Source: an uncultured Gammaproteobacteria bacterium (GTDB taxonomy: Bacteria; Pseudomonadota; Gammaproteobacteria; Pseudomonadales; Pseudohongiellaceae). From it: a DNA stretch of 17,867 bases. Positions within the stretch are counted from its first letter, which is position 1. The number at the start of each line of letters is the position of its first letter. The stretch is from positions 1-17,867 of the forward strand of contig CAISYX010000290.1 of NCBI GenBank assembly GCA_903889815.1. The letters are read 5' to 3'. A model generated the notes under the pieces. That model saw nothing but the letters and a program-made list of their open reading frames with translations. It searched no databases and had not been told where the DNA came from. The translations under genes were made by a program, and so were the position numbers. Shown one piece after another: positions 1 to 7,019 of the stretch.

Positions 1-157
1 CTACGAAGTATTCGCCGACTTGCGTCATGGCCGTGAGGCAGTTGAAAGAGTCATCGGACACTTCAATCTGCTTGCTGTTTTCGGCCGTCATGGCCTGGCC
101 TGCCAGCAGCAGGGCAGCACCCGCCAGCAGTGTTCTCGTAAATGCTTTTGCCTTCAT
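1..157 (-). CDS. Secreted protein of unknown function (5' end only)
   Basis: Only the first 52 codons lie in the window; the gene runs off the left edge. The ATG at 157 is preceded by a good Shine-Dalgarno sequence (GAGGA, about 8 nt upstream). The N-terminus is a textbook Sec signal peptide: K2 and K4, a hydrophobic stretch from about residue 9 to 20 rich in Leu and Ala, and a likely cleavage after GQAMTA. The mature part begins ENSKQIEVSDDSFNCLTAMT and holds one cysteine. I do not recognise the family, and no function can be assigned from this fragment. It lies downstream of the broken M14 carboxypeptidase on the same strand, with a hairpin between them, so it probably has its own transcript. 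Confidence 0.7.
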   Translation of the reverse strand, partial: MKAKAFTRTLLAGAALLLAGQAMTAENSKQIEVSDDSFNCLTAMTQVGEYFV

Positions 158-236
158 GGGATGTCCTCGCAGCTGTCCGCGGACCGATTTCCGCGAAAGT
201 GGCGGCATTCTCCTCCTCGGCACCCATCAAGACAAG

Positions 237-258
237 CCAGGCGCTTTGTGCCGCCTGG
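237..258 (-). terminator. Stem-loop after the M14 gene, possible terminator
   Basis: A perfect 7-bp stem (CCAGGCG/CGCCTGG) with an 8-nt loop lies just past the restored end of the M14 gene (267). On the minus strand it is followed by CTTGTCTT, which is T-rich but not a clean U-run. Position between two same-strand genes fits an intrinsic terminator; the weak tail lowers confidence. Confidence 0.4.
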
Positions 259-266
259 GGATTCCC

Positions 267-1418
267 TTACTGGTCAAGCAAGGTGCGCATCATCTCCTCG
301 GCAAACACCGGGGCGCTGCGAGCGATGGCCTCGCGCGGCACATCGTCCCCCAGCTCTTAGGTAATGGCGGGAATCTGGTAGCGGCGGAAGAAATAATTCT
401 TGGTGTTCTGCTGCGTGGAAGGCGCCAGCGCATCGTGGCGGAACGGAAAGTCCGGCAGGCGCGTCCGGGCCCGGTCCAGCCACACGGTGGCGAAGTCCTG
501 TTCTCCGGGCAGCTCGCCCGCCACCTGGGTGTAGAAGCGGCTCTCCTGAGTGGAATGGAAGTCCAGCATCAGCCGGGGCTGCATCGGCAGTGCATCCACG
601 GCGTCCAGCAGGCGCGCCACGGCCTGGGTTTCGGGCTGGGTGAAAGGCCCCCAGTCGCGGTTCAGGTCCACGCCGCCGGTGTTGTGGCGCCAGTAGCCTT
701 CCACCACGCCGTCGGGATTGAGAAGCGGCAGCAGAATCAGCGCAAAGCGCTCGCGAAAGGCCCGCGCCAGGGGCGTGTCGGCAAACACCGTGTCGACGAA
801 ATGCTGCATGGCCAGCGCGCCAGTGACTTCCGGCGGATGCTGGCGCCCCAGCAGATAGACCACTTCGGCCTTGGGCGCGGTGCGCAGCACAGTCAGGGGA
901 CGTCCCTGGGCACTGCGGCCGATCTCCTCGCGCTGCAGCGGCACGCGGGCCTCCAGCGCGGCGTACCAGTCTTCGTAGTCATCCGGCTGCAGCAGTTCCT
1001 GCGCCGACACCCACAGCGGCGCACTCAACGCTGGCAGCGCGATCTGCATCGTGCCTTCGTCCGGCCCGCGCTGCACCTGGGACTCGGGCAGCCGCGTCCA
1101 GTCTTCGCCATCGGCACTCACCCAGGGCCAGTAGCGCGCCGGGCCGTCCTGTACCTGCAGGGTGATGGCGAGCGCGGTGCTCTGCGCGGGCGTTACGCGG
1201 AAGGAGTACCAGGCACTGGGATTGATGGGCGGGGCGTCTTCGGGGTGGATCTCGACCAGCAGGGTGTCGGCAGAGAGGAATTCACAGCGGTGGAAATTGC
1301 CGCCATCAAAGGCGGCGTCCACGCGGATCAGCGGCGAGGCGCAGAACTGCGCGGACGCGTTGTCCGCCGGCTGGGCGGTGGGGGTGCAGGCGCTGAGGCA
1401 GAGGGCGAAGATGAGCAT
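267..1418 (-). pseudogene. M14 zinc carboxypeptidase lipoprotein, interrupted by a nonsense codon
   Basis: Reading from ATG 1418 gives a lipoprotein signal (MLIFALCLSAC, lipobox LSAC with Cys11), a beta-rich N-terminal region, then an M14 metallocarboxypeptidase domain. Visible active-site elements are H194 and E197 (QHPPE, zinc ligands), N253-R254 (DLNRDW, substrate binding) and H288 (DFHST, third zinc ligand). Translation stops at TAA 357–359 after ...YQIPAIT (353 residues). The same frame continues past the stop as ELGDDVPREAI... for 30 more codons to a second TAA at 267–269. M14 enzymes normally read (T/A)-Y-E-L here, so a single TAC-to-TAA change would explain it. The lost tail carries the catalytic Glu, so the truncated product should be inactive. 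The start region is also odd: no Shine-Dalgarno sequence, no basic residue before the hydrophobic core, and a REP doublet 7 nt upstream. A sequencing error at 357 is the main alternative. Confidence 0.8.
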
Positions 1419-1425
1419 GTGGAAG

Positions 1426-1488
1426 CGGGCTTGTGGGAGCGGGCTTGCCCGCGAACAGTTCGCTTGCAAGCAAGCTCCCACAAGCCCG
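1426..1488. repeat. REP doublet (REPIN/BIME-like inverted repeat)
   Basis: Two 30-nt arms (1426–1455 and 1459–1488) are inverted copies that match at 26 of 30 positions, separated by 3 nt. Each arm also holds its own small hairpin: GGGC-tt-GCCC in the left arm and TTGC-tt-GCAA in the right arm. The differences between arms are paired changes that keep both hairpins. The core (GTGGGAGCGGGCTTGCCCGC) resembles REP elements well known from Pseudomonas. Such elements are mobilised in trans by RAYT (TnpA_REP) transposases; none is encoded here. A third degenerate half copy lies at 1502–1515. Confidence 0.75.
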
Positions 1489-1501
1489 AACAGCCTGGAA
1501 A

Positions 1502-1515
1502 CGCCTGCTCGCGAA
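1502..1515. repeat. Degenerate partial REP copy
   Basis: The 14 bases CGCCTGCTCGCGAA match the inner part of the left REP arm (ending CCCGCGAA) at 11 of 14 positions, in the same orientation and 14 nt from the doublet. It may be the remnant of a former tandem array. On its own it is short enough to be chance. Confidence 0.35.
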
Positions 1516-1575
1516 CCGGCCAGGGCCACCTGACCGCCATCAATCGCCCGTGCCCCTAGGCTTCCTTCAAGTCTC

Positions 1576-2052
1576 TCACGCCGCAACAGCAGCACACTCA
1601 CGGGCACATGCCGCGCAGGAGTCCGCCAGGGTGGCGCACTGCGCATGCTCTGCCGCGTGGGTGCGGCACACGGCTTCACACTCTTCGCTGATGGCCGCTG
1701 CCACGGCGGCCAGTGCCGGCAGGTTTGTCGAATGGTTGGACGCCATCGTGATCAATGGCTCGCAGATGGCCAGCATGTCGTTGACGCCAGCCAGGCAATT
1801 CGCCAGAGACGTGTCGCCCGCCACCAGCAGTGCCTGCAGGTGCTGCAGGCAGGCCAGACCGTCGCGTTTGCAGTGCAGCGCGGCTTCGATCAGCGCCATG
1901 TGGCCGGTCATTGCCGCATGGTCGTGTTCCGCAGCCAAGCCACGGCTGGCAGCGAGACCGGTGGCCAGCAGGGCGGCGCCCTGCAGCAGGGTGCGGCGGG
2001 AGACGGTGGTGGTGTCTTGTGCGTTGTGCGAAGGCGCGTTGTTGGTGTCCAT
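1576..2052 (-). CDS. Tat-exported four-helix-bundle copper storage protein (Csp1-like)
   Basis: The 158-residue product starts with a twin-arginine signal (VSRRTLLQG, R19-R20, then a hydrophobic Ala/Leu stretch to about residue 40). The mature part is Ala-rich and helical with ten cysteines (61, 68, 86, 97, 125, 129, 139, 146, 149, 153), many in CxxxC or CxxC spacing so that they face one side of a helix. This is the hallmark of the Csp/DUF326 four-helix bundle, in which Cys residues lining the core bind many Cu(I) ions. Known Csp1 proteins are exported by Tat and store copper for periplasmic or membrane enzymes; export here is inferred from the signal. The ATG at 2052 has an AGGAG 6 nt upstream. 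No copper regulator, chaperone or P-type ATPase lies nearby. It precedes the M14 pseudogene on the same strand, separated by about 157 bp containing the REP doublet. Confidence 0.85.
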   Translation of the reverse strand: MDTNNAPSHNAQDTTTVSRRTLLQGAALLATGLAASRGLAAEHDHAAMTGHMALIEAALHCKRDGLACLQHLQALLVAGDTSLANCLAGVNDMLAICEPLITMASNHSTNLPALAAVAAAISEECEAVCRTHAAEHAQCATLADSCAACARECAAVAA

Positions 2053-2168
2053 GAAGGCTCCTGTGGCAATGGGGTGAACAGCAAGTTTCCGGCTCAGGAT
2101 ACTCCTGGGCGGTGACGCTTGTCGCTACACGGGTGTGTCTTGATGCTGTAATACTGACCAGGGGCCCC

Positions 2169-2573
2169 ATGCGCAGATTGTTCACACTCGAGGACACGGC
2201 CACACAAGACCCCTCCGTTCGCCAGTGGTTCGAGGCACACCACGGGCCACTTGGCGACCTGGCCGAGCACTGGTTCGGCGTCATGCATCAGTGCGGCAGC
2301 GATGTCACCGAAGTGCTGCACGATGACCAGCCCACGGCGTGTATCAGCGGCGCTGCCTTTGCCTATGTGGCTGCGTTTACGTCCCACGTCAATGTGGGCT
2401 TTTTTCAGGGCGCCACACTGCCAGACCCGGCGGGACTTCTGCAGGGCGCGGGCAACTACATGCGCCATGTGAAACTGCGGCCTGGGAAGCAGACAGACGA
2501 GGCCGCATTGTCGGCCTTGATCGAGGCCGCCTACCGGGCCGTGAAGACCGCCGTTGCGGCGCTGTACACCTGA
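2169..2573 (+). CDS. DUF1801 domain protein
   Basis: The 134-residue product is a small soluble protein without signal peptide or membrane segment. The stretch around TSHVNVGFFQGATLPDPAGL, then GNYMRHVKLRPG, is typical of DUF1801 (YdhG-like) proteins. Their biochemical role is not established. I chose ATG 2169, preceded by AGGGG 6–7 nt upstream, over the earlier in-frame start at 2112, whose extra 19 residues look non-coding. It is divergent from the csp1-like gene. The following VOC gene is 229 bp away, so it need not be cotranscribed. Confidence 0.7.
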   Translation: MRRLFTLEDTATQDPSVRQWFEAHHGPLGDLAEHWFGVMHQCGSDVTEVLHDDQPTACISGAAFAYVAAFTSHVNVGFFQGATLPDPAGLLQGAGNYMRHVKLRPGKQTDEAALSALIEAAYRAVKTAVAALYT

Positions 2574-2802
2574 AGCAAGTCTTTGCGCCTTGGCCAACTC
2601 AGCACGGAGGCGCGAGCTTGGGCAAGCCGCCGGCAATAGGCCTTCCTGCTCGAGAACCATTTGAAAGATGCGGAATGGGCACTTGTCATCGACCAATTGA
2701 ACGTGGCGTTGCGACCTGAGAGGGATATGGCCAGGTGACGGCAGGACGCTTTCCCGGCATGATGCGCGGAACCTGAAACACAGCCCCACAAGGAACCCCG
2801 CC

Positions 2803-3195
2803 ATGCTCAACCACATCATGATCGGCACGAACGACATCGAGAAATCCAAGCAGTTTTATGACGCCGTACTCGGCGTGCTCGGCGCCGGTGAACCCGTGCG
2901 CAACATCGGCCCTTCCGGACACATACGCCTGTTCTACCGCCACGACGGCAGCTCCTTCTGTCTCACCCAGCCCATCAACGGCGAGCCGGCCAGTGTTGCC
3001 AATGGCAGCACCATCGGCTTCAAGTGCAGCTCTCCGGAACAGTTGCAGGCTTTTCACGACACGGCAGTGGCCCATGGCGGCACCTCTATCGAAGAGCCGC
3101 CAGGCCCGCGCCAGGGCGCCACAGGGGCCATGTACCTGGCCTATGTGCGCGATCCGGACGGCCACAAGCTCTGCGCCATTCATCGGCAAGGCTGA
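2803..3195 (+). CDS. VOC (glyoxalase/bleomycin-resistance fold) family protein
   Basis: The 130-residue product has the pattern of a single VOC unit: MLNHIMIGTNDIEKSKQFYD at the N-terminus (H4 at the usual first metal position), then YLAYVRDPDGHKLCAIHR at the C-terminus. The family includes glyoxalase I, dioxygenases and drug-binding proteins, all using paired beta-alpha-beta-beta-beta motifs. In the C-terminal motif the usual metal-binding Glu is not evident (KLCAIH follows DPDG), so catalysis cannot be assumed. AAGGA lies about 8 nt before the ATG. The next gene, csaA, begins 23 nt after its stop, so the two are probably cotranscribed. The substrate cannot be inferred. Confidence 0.8.
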   Translation: MLNHIMIGTNDIEKSKQFYDAVLGVLGAGEPVRNIGPSGHIRLFYRHDGSSFCLTQPINGEPASVANGSTIGFKCSSPEQLQAFHDTAVAHGGTSIEEPPGPRQGATGAMYLAYVRDPDGHKLCAIHRQG

Positions 3196-3218
3196 GAGCA
3201 ACAGGAAATTGCAATGCC

Positions 3219-3557
3219 ATGACACATATCGACTGGAACGACTTTCTCAAGGTCGACATACGTGTCGGCACCATCCTTGAAGCCGAGGACTTTCCGGAAG
3301 CGCGGCGTCCGGCGTACAAGCTGAAGGTGGATTTTGGTCCGGAGATCGGCCTCCGCAAATCAAGCGCGCAGATCTCGGCGCTGTACACGAAGGACGAGCT
3401 GATCGGCAGGCAGGTGCTGGCCGTGGTGAATTTTCCGCCCAAGCAGATCGGGCCATTCATGTCGGAGTGTCTGATAACGGGATTGCACCAGCCGGATGGC
3501 TCCGTGGTGCTGGCGTCGGTGGAACGGCCCTTGCCCAATGGGGCAAGACTAGCCTGA
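3219..3557 (+). CDS. csaA: CsaA-type tRNA-binding domain protein
   Basis: The 112-residue product is a stand-alone OB-fold tRNA-binding domain of the EMAP-II/CsaA type. Diagnostic stretches are FLKVDIRVGTILEAEDFPEA, then KLKVDFGPEIGLRKSSAQIS and QVLAVVNFPPKQIGPFMSEC. It is full length for CsaA (about 110 residues). CsaA dimers have been described as having chaperone-like and export-related activity in Bacillus; the physiological role in gammaproteobacteria is less clear. ATG 3219 was chosen because the protein then starts right at the domain; AGGAAA lies about 12 nt upstream. A decoy ATG at 3214 reads only MP before its stop. It is likely cotranscribed with the VOC gene and converges on the FAH-family gene. 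Confidence 0.9.
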   Translation: MTHIDWNDFLKVDIRVGTILEAEDFPEARRPAYKLKVDFGPEIGLRKSSAQISALYTKDELIGRQVLAVVNFPPKQIGPFMSECLITGLHQPDGSVVLASVERPLPNGARLA

Positions 3558-3571
3558 TAGGGGAACGTGCT

Positions 3572-3597
3572 GGAGCGGCCCCGAGCGGGACCGCTCC
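3572..3597. other. Strong GC hairpin between convergent genes
   Basis: An 11-bp stem (3572–3582 with 3587–3597, one mismatch) closes a 4-nt loop, GAGC. It lies in the 49-bp gap between csaA and the convergent FAH gene. Neither side has a U-run, so it is not a canonical intrinsic terminator. It could be a processing or transcription barrier, or a single REP-type element, since it shares the GGAGCGG core with the REP doublet at 1426–1488. Confidence 0.5.
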
Positions 3598-3606
3598 CTC
3601 ACATCA

Positions 3607-4770
3607 TCAATCCCGGTAAGTGCTCACCGGTGGCAACTGCGAACCGGACAGATCATCCGGCACGCTCGTTTCTATCCGTACCGTGTGGGTCAGTGTACCA
3701 ATGCCTTCAATGTTGGCACTGACCACCTCACCGTCAATCAGGTATCCAGATCCTGAAGCACGCTCGACGCGTCCTGCGCCAGTGCCACCGGATGTGCCGC
3801 TCTGCAGCACGTCGCCGGGGAACAGCGTGATCAGGGACGAGGCGTACTCGATCAGCTCGGGGATGTTGTGGATCATGTCGCCGGCCTGCGCTTCCTGCAC
3901 GGTCACGCCGTCAATCACCAGGGTCTGGTGCAATCGCTCCATGGGGTCGCCGAAGAACTCCTTGGGCACAATCCACGGGCCCTGGGGTGCAAAGGTGTCA
4001 TGGCCCTTGCCGACGAACCAGTCTGAAGTCACGCCATAGCCACCTGGCGGACGGCCACCTCGGTCAGAGATATCCATCGCCACCATGTAGCCGAACACGT
4101 GGTCATACGCACGTGTTGCGGAGACATACTTGCCAGTGCGTCCGAAGACGATCGCCATCTCCACTTCCCACTCGATGCGGTCGCGGCCGAACGGCATGAT
4201 GATGTCCTCGCCGTCGCCGATCACGGCACCGCGGGTGGGCTTGAGGAACAGGTAGGGCACACCACGGTTCTCCTGACGCTCGCGGATGCGGCTGGCCAGT
4301 TCGTCGTCGTTGCAGCCTTCGCAGGCATGGGTGTAGAAGTTCACGGCGGCGTTCATGATCTTGCTGGGGTACTGAATTGGCGCCATGATGTCCACGGAGG
4401 CAACAGGGTGCACGAAATTGCGCAGGTCGCTGCCTTCCAGAAGATCTTCTTCCACCAGCCAGTTGACCAGTTCGTAGATGCGGTACTTGAGGCCGTACTC
4501 GTACTGTTCGATCAGCCCGATCATGTTGTCAGGCATGGGCATGGTGCTGTACTGGGGCAGAAGCTCCAGCGCCCGGTTGGCGGCGGCGAGATCAACAATG
4601 TACTGGTCATTGCGCACGACCAGGCCAACAGTCGGCACGTCATTGATAGCGAAGGTGCCGACCTTGAAGGGTTCGACGGATTCCATGGCCTGGGCCAACA
4701 CCTGTGACGGACTGCCCGCCATGGTCAGGATTGCCCCTAAGGTCAGGCCATACAGGGTTTTTCTTTTCAT
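3607..4770 (-). CDS. Fumarylacetoacetate hydrolase (FAH) family protein with signal peptide
   Basis: The 387-residue product begins MKRKTLYGLTLGAILTMAGS with likely cleavage after QVLA, a clear Sec signal, placing it in the periplasm. ATG 4770 has AGGAGT 8 nt upstream, which supports this start. From about residue 138 it is a FAH/YcgM-type C-terminal hydrolase domain. The conserved acidic metal cluster is visible as E202 and E204 (EWEVEMAIVFG) and D233 (AMDISDRGG). GKGHDTFAPQGPW and the Gly-rich QSGTSGGTGAG loop are also typical. Cytosolic relatives hydrolyse or isomerise fumarylacetoacetate and acylpyruvates, or decarboxylate oxaloacetate. An exported version implies a different, possibly extracellular, dicarbonyl substrate. 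There is a HACEGC insertion (C150, C153) that may form a disulfide. It is monocistronic, convergent with csaA and divergent from rsuA. Confidence 0.88.
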   Translation of the reverse strand: MKRKTLYGLTLGAILTMAGSPSQVLAQAMESVEPFKVGTFAINDVPTVGLVVRNDQYIVDLAAANRALELLPQYSTMPMPDNMIGLIEQYEYGLKYRIYELVNWLVEEDLLEGSDLRNFVHPVASVDIMAPIQYPSKIMNAAVNFYTHACEGCNDDELASRIRERQENRGVPYLFLKPTRGAVIGDGEDIIMPFGRDRIEWEVEMAIVFGRTGKYVSATRAYDHVFGYMVAMDISDRGGRPPGGYGVTSDWFVGKGHDTFAPQGPWIVPKEFFGDPMERLHQTLVIDGVTVQEAQAGDMIHNIPELIEYASSLITLFPGDVLQSGTSGGTGAGRVERASGSGYLIDGEVVSANIEGIGTLTHTVRIETSVPDDLSGSQLPPVSTYRD

Positions 4771-4922
4771 TCTTGACTCCTGTGAAAGCACTAGCATATT
4801 GGGAAAGGATTTTCGAATGCAGCTTACGGGGAACTTGGCCCATAAGACGAACCGAAGGTAACGCTCTGAATGGCACTTGTCCAGTTGGAAAAATCGTTCA
4901 AACACAAAATGACCACAGCAGC

Positions 4923-5678
4923 ATGAGTTCCCACACCCAGCGCCTCGACCGCTACCTCTTTGCCCGTCTCGGGATTGCGCGCCACGACAGCAAACTTCTG
5001 CTTGCACAGGGGCGCATCAGGGTCAACGACGCAGAGGCCACCGGGGCCGACCAGCAGGTGGACCAGTTCTCCCGCGTGATGGTGGACGGTACCGCCCTGC
5101 CTTTTGTCTCCCCCGTCTATCTGAAGCTGCACAAACCTGTGGGCGTGCTGAGTGCCACGCGTGATGCGCTGCACACCACTGTCATCGACCTTCTGGAACA
5201 CCCCGTACGGGAAAGCCTGCATCTGGTCGGCAGACTCGACCGCGGCAGTTCAGGTCTGGTGCTGCTCACCAATGACGGGCGCTGGTCGCGGGCGCTGATG
5301 GCGCCGGAGGCCGGCGTCAAGAAAATCTATGAAGTACGGGTGGAAAAGCCCCTGACCCAGGGCATGGTGGACGCGTTCGCAGAAGGCATGTACTTCGAGT
5401 ACGAGAACATCCTCACACAGCCGGCGCTCCTGGAAATTCTGGAAAACACGCTGGCTCGCGTGACGCTGGTTGAGGGGCGCTATCATCAGATCAAGCGTAT
5501 GTTCGGCCGCTTCAGAAACCCGGTGCTGGCGCTGCATCGCCTGCAGATCGGCATGGTTTCACTGCCAGGCGACCTGCTGCCGGGGCACAGTTGCCCGCTC
5601 AGCGCGAATGAAGTCAGCGGCAGCACCCATGCCTCTCTGCGGGCTGGCCGCGAGGCGGCTGGTCGCAAAGAGAGCTGA
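4923..5678 (+). CDS. rsuA: 16S rRNA pseudouridine(516) synthase RsuA
   Basis: The 251-residue product has an N-terminal S4 RNA-binding domain (residues about 5–60, QRLDRYLFARLGIARHDSKL) and a pseudouridine synthase domain with the catalytic motif GRLDRGSSGLVLLTNDG (D106 is the nucleophile). ARVTLVEGRYHQIKRMFGRF is the family's C-terminal motif. Its length fits RsuA, which modifies U516 of 16S rRNA. ATG 4923 places the S4 domain at the usual distance from the N-terminus; the longer in-frame extension to 4704 runs into the FAH gene on the other strand and is unlikely. No good Shine-Dalgarno sequence precedes it. Its stop lies one base from the stop of the convergent small ORF, leaving no room for a terminator. 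Confidence 0.9.
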   Translation: MSSHTQRLDRYLFARLGIARHDSKLLLAQGRIRVNDAEATGADQQVDQFSRVMVDGTALPFVSPVYLKLHKPVGVLSATRDALHTTVIDLLEHPVRESLHLVGRLDRGSSGLVLLTNDGRWSRALMAPEAGVKKIYEVRVEKPLTQGMVDAFAEGMYFEYENILTQPALLEILENTLARVTLVEGRYHQIKRMFGRFRNPVLALHRLQIGMVSLPGDLLPGHSCPLSANEVSGSTHASLRAGREAAGRKES

Positions 5679-5679
5679 T

Positions 5680-5859
5680 TCAGGGGGCCGTGCAATGGGC
5701 GGCAGTCGGTGCCACGCCGGACCCCAGCGCCACCGGCGCGGGAGCCTGATAAGGGTTGATCGGGCGTGACTGCCCATGATCGACAAGCAGCAAGACCAGC
5801 ACGAACACCATGCTGAGACTGCCCACCAGCGGACGGCCTGGAAGATTGGCAAGAGACAT
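5680..5859 (-). CDS. Small single-span membrane protein, coupled to the YeeE-type transporter
   Basis: This 59-residue ORF starts at ATG 5859, whose A is the last base of the transporter's TGA (TGATG overlap), so it is positioned for translational coupling. It reads MSLANLPGRPLVGSLSMVFV, continues with a hydrophobic segment (about residues 13–26, VFVLVLLL), then a Pro/Ala-rich tail ending AAHCTAP with one Cys near the C-terminus. The layout suggests a small inner-membrane or exported protein working with the sulfur transporter. I do not recognise a family, and at this length the ORF could be fortuitous. Support comes from the exact overlap and from the ORF ending 1 bp from the rsuA stop, filling the space completely. 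Confidence 0.5.
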   Translation of the reverse strand: MSLANLPGRPLVGSLSMVFVLVLLLVDHGQSRPINPYQAPAPVALGSGVAPTAAHCTAP

Positions 5860-7016
5860 CAGCGCCCTCCTCCCTGGCTGGCGGCCACCAGCGGCAACAG
5901 CAAGCGGGGGCGCAGCCGGATACCCAGCAGCGAACCGCCAAACGCGGCAACGAACCACACCCAGCCATGCAGGCTGCCGGTGGACACCCCACTGAAGAAT
6001 GCCCCGACATTGCAACCCAGTGCCACCCGTGCGCTGTAGCCCAGCACGACGCCTGCCACCAGAACGATGGCCCAGCTGCGTGCCGTGATCGGCGCCACCT
6101 GCGGATCGGGCTCTGCCCGCCAGCGCATCACCACGAAGGCACCCGCGATCAGGCCGATATTGGTCAGGGAGGTGACATCCGTCAGCAAAGACTGCACCAG
6201 GCGCTCGGCGTGGGCCGGCGCACCCCAGAAGGCATTGCCCGCCAGATCAGCCCCTGCGGCGGTTGCGAGTTTCGCACCCCACAGGCCCAGGCCATAGACA
6301 ACGCCCCAGGACTGCCCGGCAATCACCAGATTCAGAACGGCAAGTCCGGCAATCAAGGCCGCCGCCAGCAGCAGCCGACGCGGTGGCAGGCGCTTGCCTG
6401 GCGCAGCCCGGCGCTGCACCAGCATTGCCAGGGCGCCAAGTCCGAGCAGCGTCACCGCAAGCCCGCCGCCACTGCCGAACTGGTCCTGCAGTGTAATAAG
6501 CGGCAGGACACCGAAGCTCTGCCACCAGCCCAGATGCAGGGTGCCGAAGAAGCTGCCGGCAATGAAACCGAGCAGGGCCACCAGCGCGATGGCATTGCCG
6601 CTGCCGGCATTGACCAGGGTGCCCGACCCGCAGCCCAGCACCAGCTGCATCGTCATGCCGAACACGAAGGCGGCCACGATCATGGCGATGCCGACCGGCG
6701 CGTGGGCCCCGTTGAGTTCTGTGGGAAAGGAGGCAAGCAGCGGAAAAGCGCACACGGCCGTCAGGCCGATGGCAAGAAACTGGGCGACCAGCCCCCGGCC
6801 GTCGCGCTCCGTGACGATGGTGCGCCAGGGGCCGGTGAAGCCGAAACGCAGGCCTTCAAGAGTGAGCCCGAAGCCCAGCCCCACCAGCATCAGCAGCGCA
6901 GCCCGCGGCCCGGCCATGGCAAAGGTGCCGAACACCAGACCTAGGGCGAGCAGCAGAAGCCCGGCCCGTCGCGGGGCCGGATTCACAGAGGCTTGATTCA
7001 CAAGGGATTGAGTCAC
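5859..7016 (-). CDS. YeeE/YedE (TsuA-like) thiosulfate/sulfur transporter
   Basis: The 385-residue product is a polytopic membrane protein with two homologous halves. Each half carries a family Cys motif: GCGSGTLVNAG (C129) and LGCNVGAFFSG (C335). In TsuA/YeeE such cysteines relay thiosulfate through the channel. The early conserved Cys reported in TsuA has no obvious counterpart in the matching LRFGFTGPWR stretch, so substrate or mechanism may differ. The start is GTG 7016, 3 nt past the rhodanese stop; no ATG with a better context exists upstream, and no strong Shine-Dalgarno is seen, which fits translational coupling. Neighbours are a periplasmic rhodanese upstream and an overlapping small membrane ORF downstream. 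The pairing suggests uptake of inorganic sulfur rather than metal or organic solutes. Confidence 0.85.
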   Translation of the reverse strand: MTQSLVNQASVNPAPRRAGLLLLALGLVFGTFAMAGPRAALLMLVGLGFGLTLEGLRFGFTGPWRTIVTERDGRGLVAQFLAIGLTAVCAFPLLASFPTELNGAHAPVGIAMIVAAFVFGMTMQLVLGCGSGTLVNAGSGNAIALVALLGFIAGSFFGTLHLGWWQSFGVLPLITLQDQFGSGGGLAVTLLGLGALAMLVQRRAAPGKRLPPRRLLLAAALIAGLAVLNLVIAGQSWGVVYGLGLWGAKLATAAGADLAGNAFWGAPAHAERLVQSLLTDVTSLTNIGLIAGAFVVMRWRAEPDPQVAPITARSWAIVLVAGVVLGYSARVALGCNVGAFFSGVSTGSLHGWVWFVAAFGGSLLGIRLRPRLLLPLVAASQGGGR

Positions 7017-7019
7017 GAA

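Noticed and set aside
27..1559. 510-codon open frame on the plus strand
   Set aside because: It is antisense to the M14 gene and even passes through the REP doublet. No domain is recognisable.
1419..1679. Longer start for the M14 gene (open frame extends to 1679)
   Set aside because: The extension translates REP sequence and the 3' end of the copper-protein gene. The lipobox at MLIFALCLSAC favours 1418, although that start also lacks a ribosome site.
2531..2791. 86-codon minus-strand frame, considered as transposase debris
   Set aside because: No DDE or other transposase motif, no inverted repeats around it, and no ribosome site. The 2574–2802 gap shows nothing I can name.
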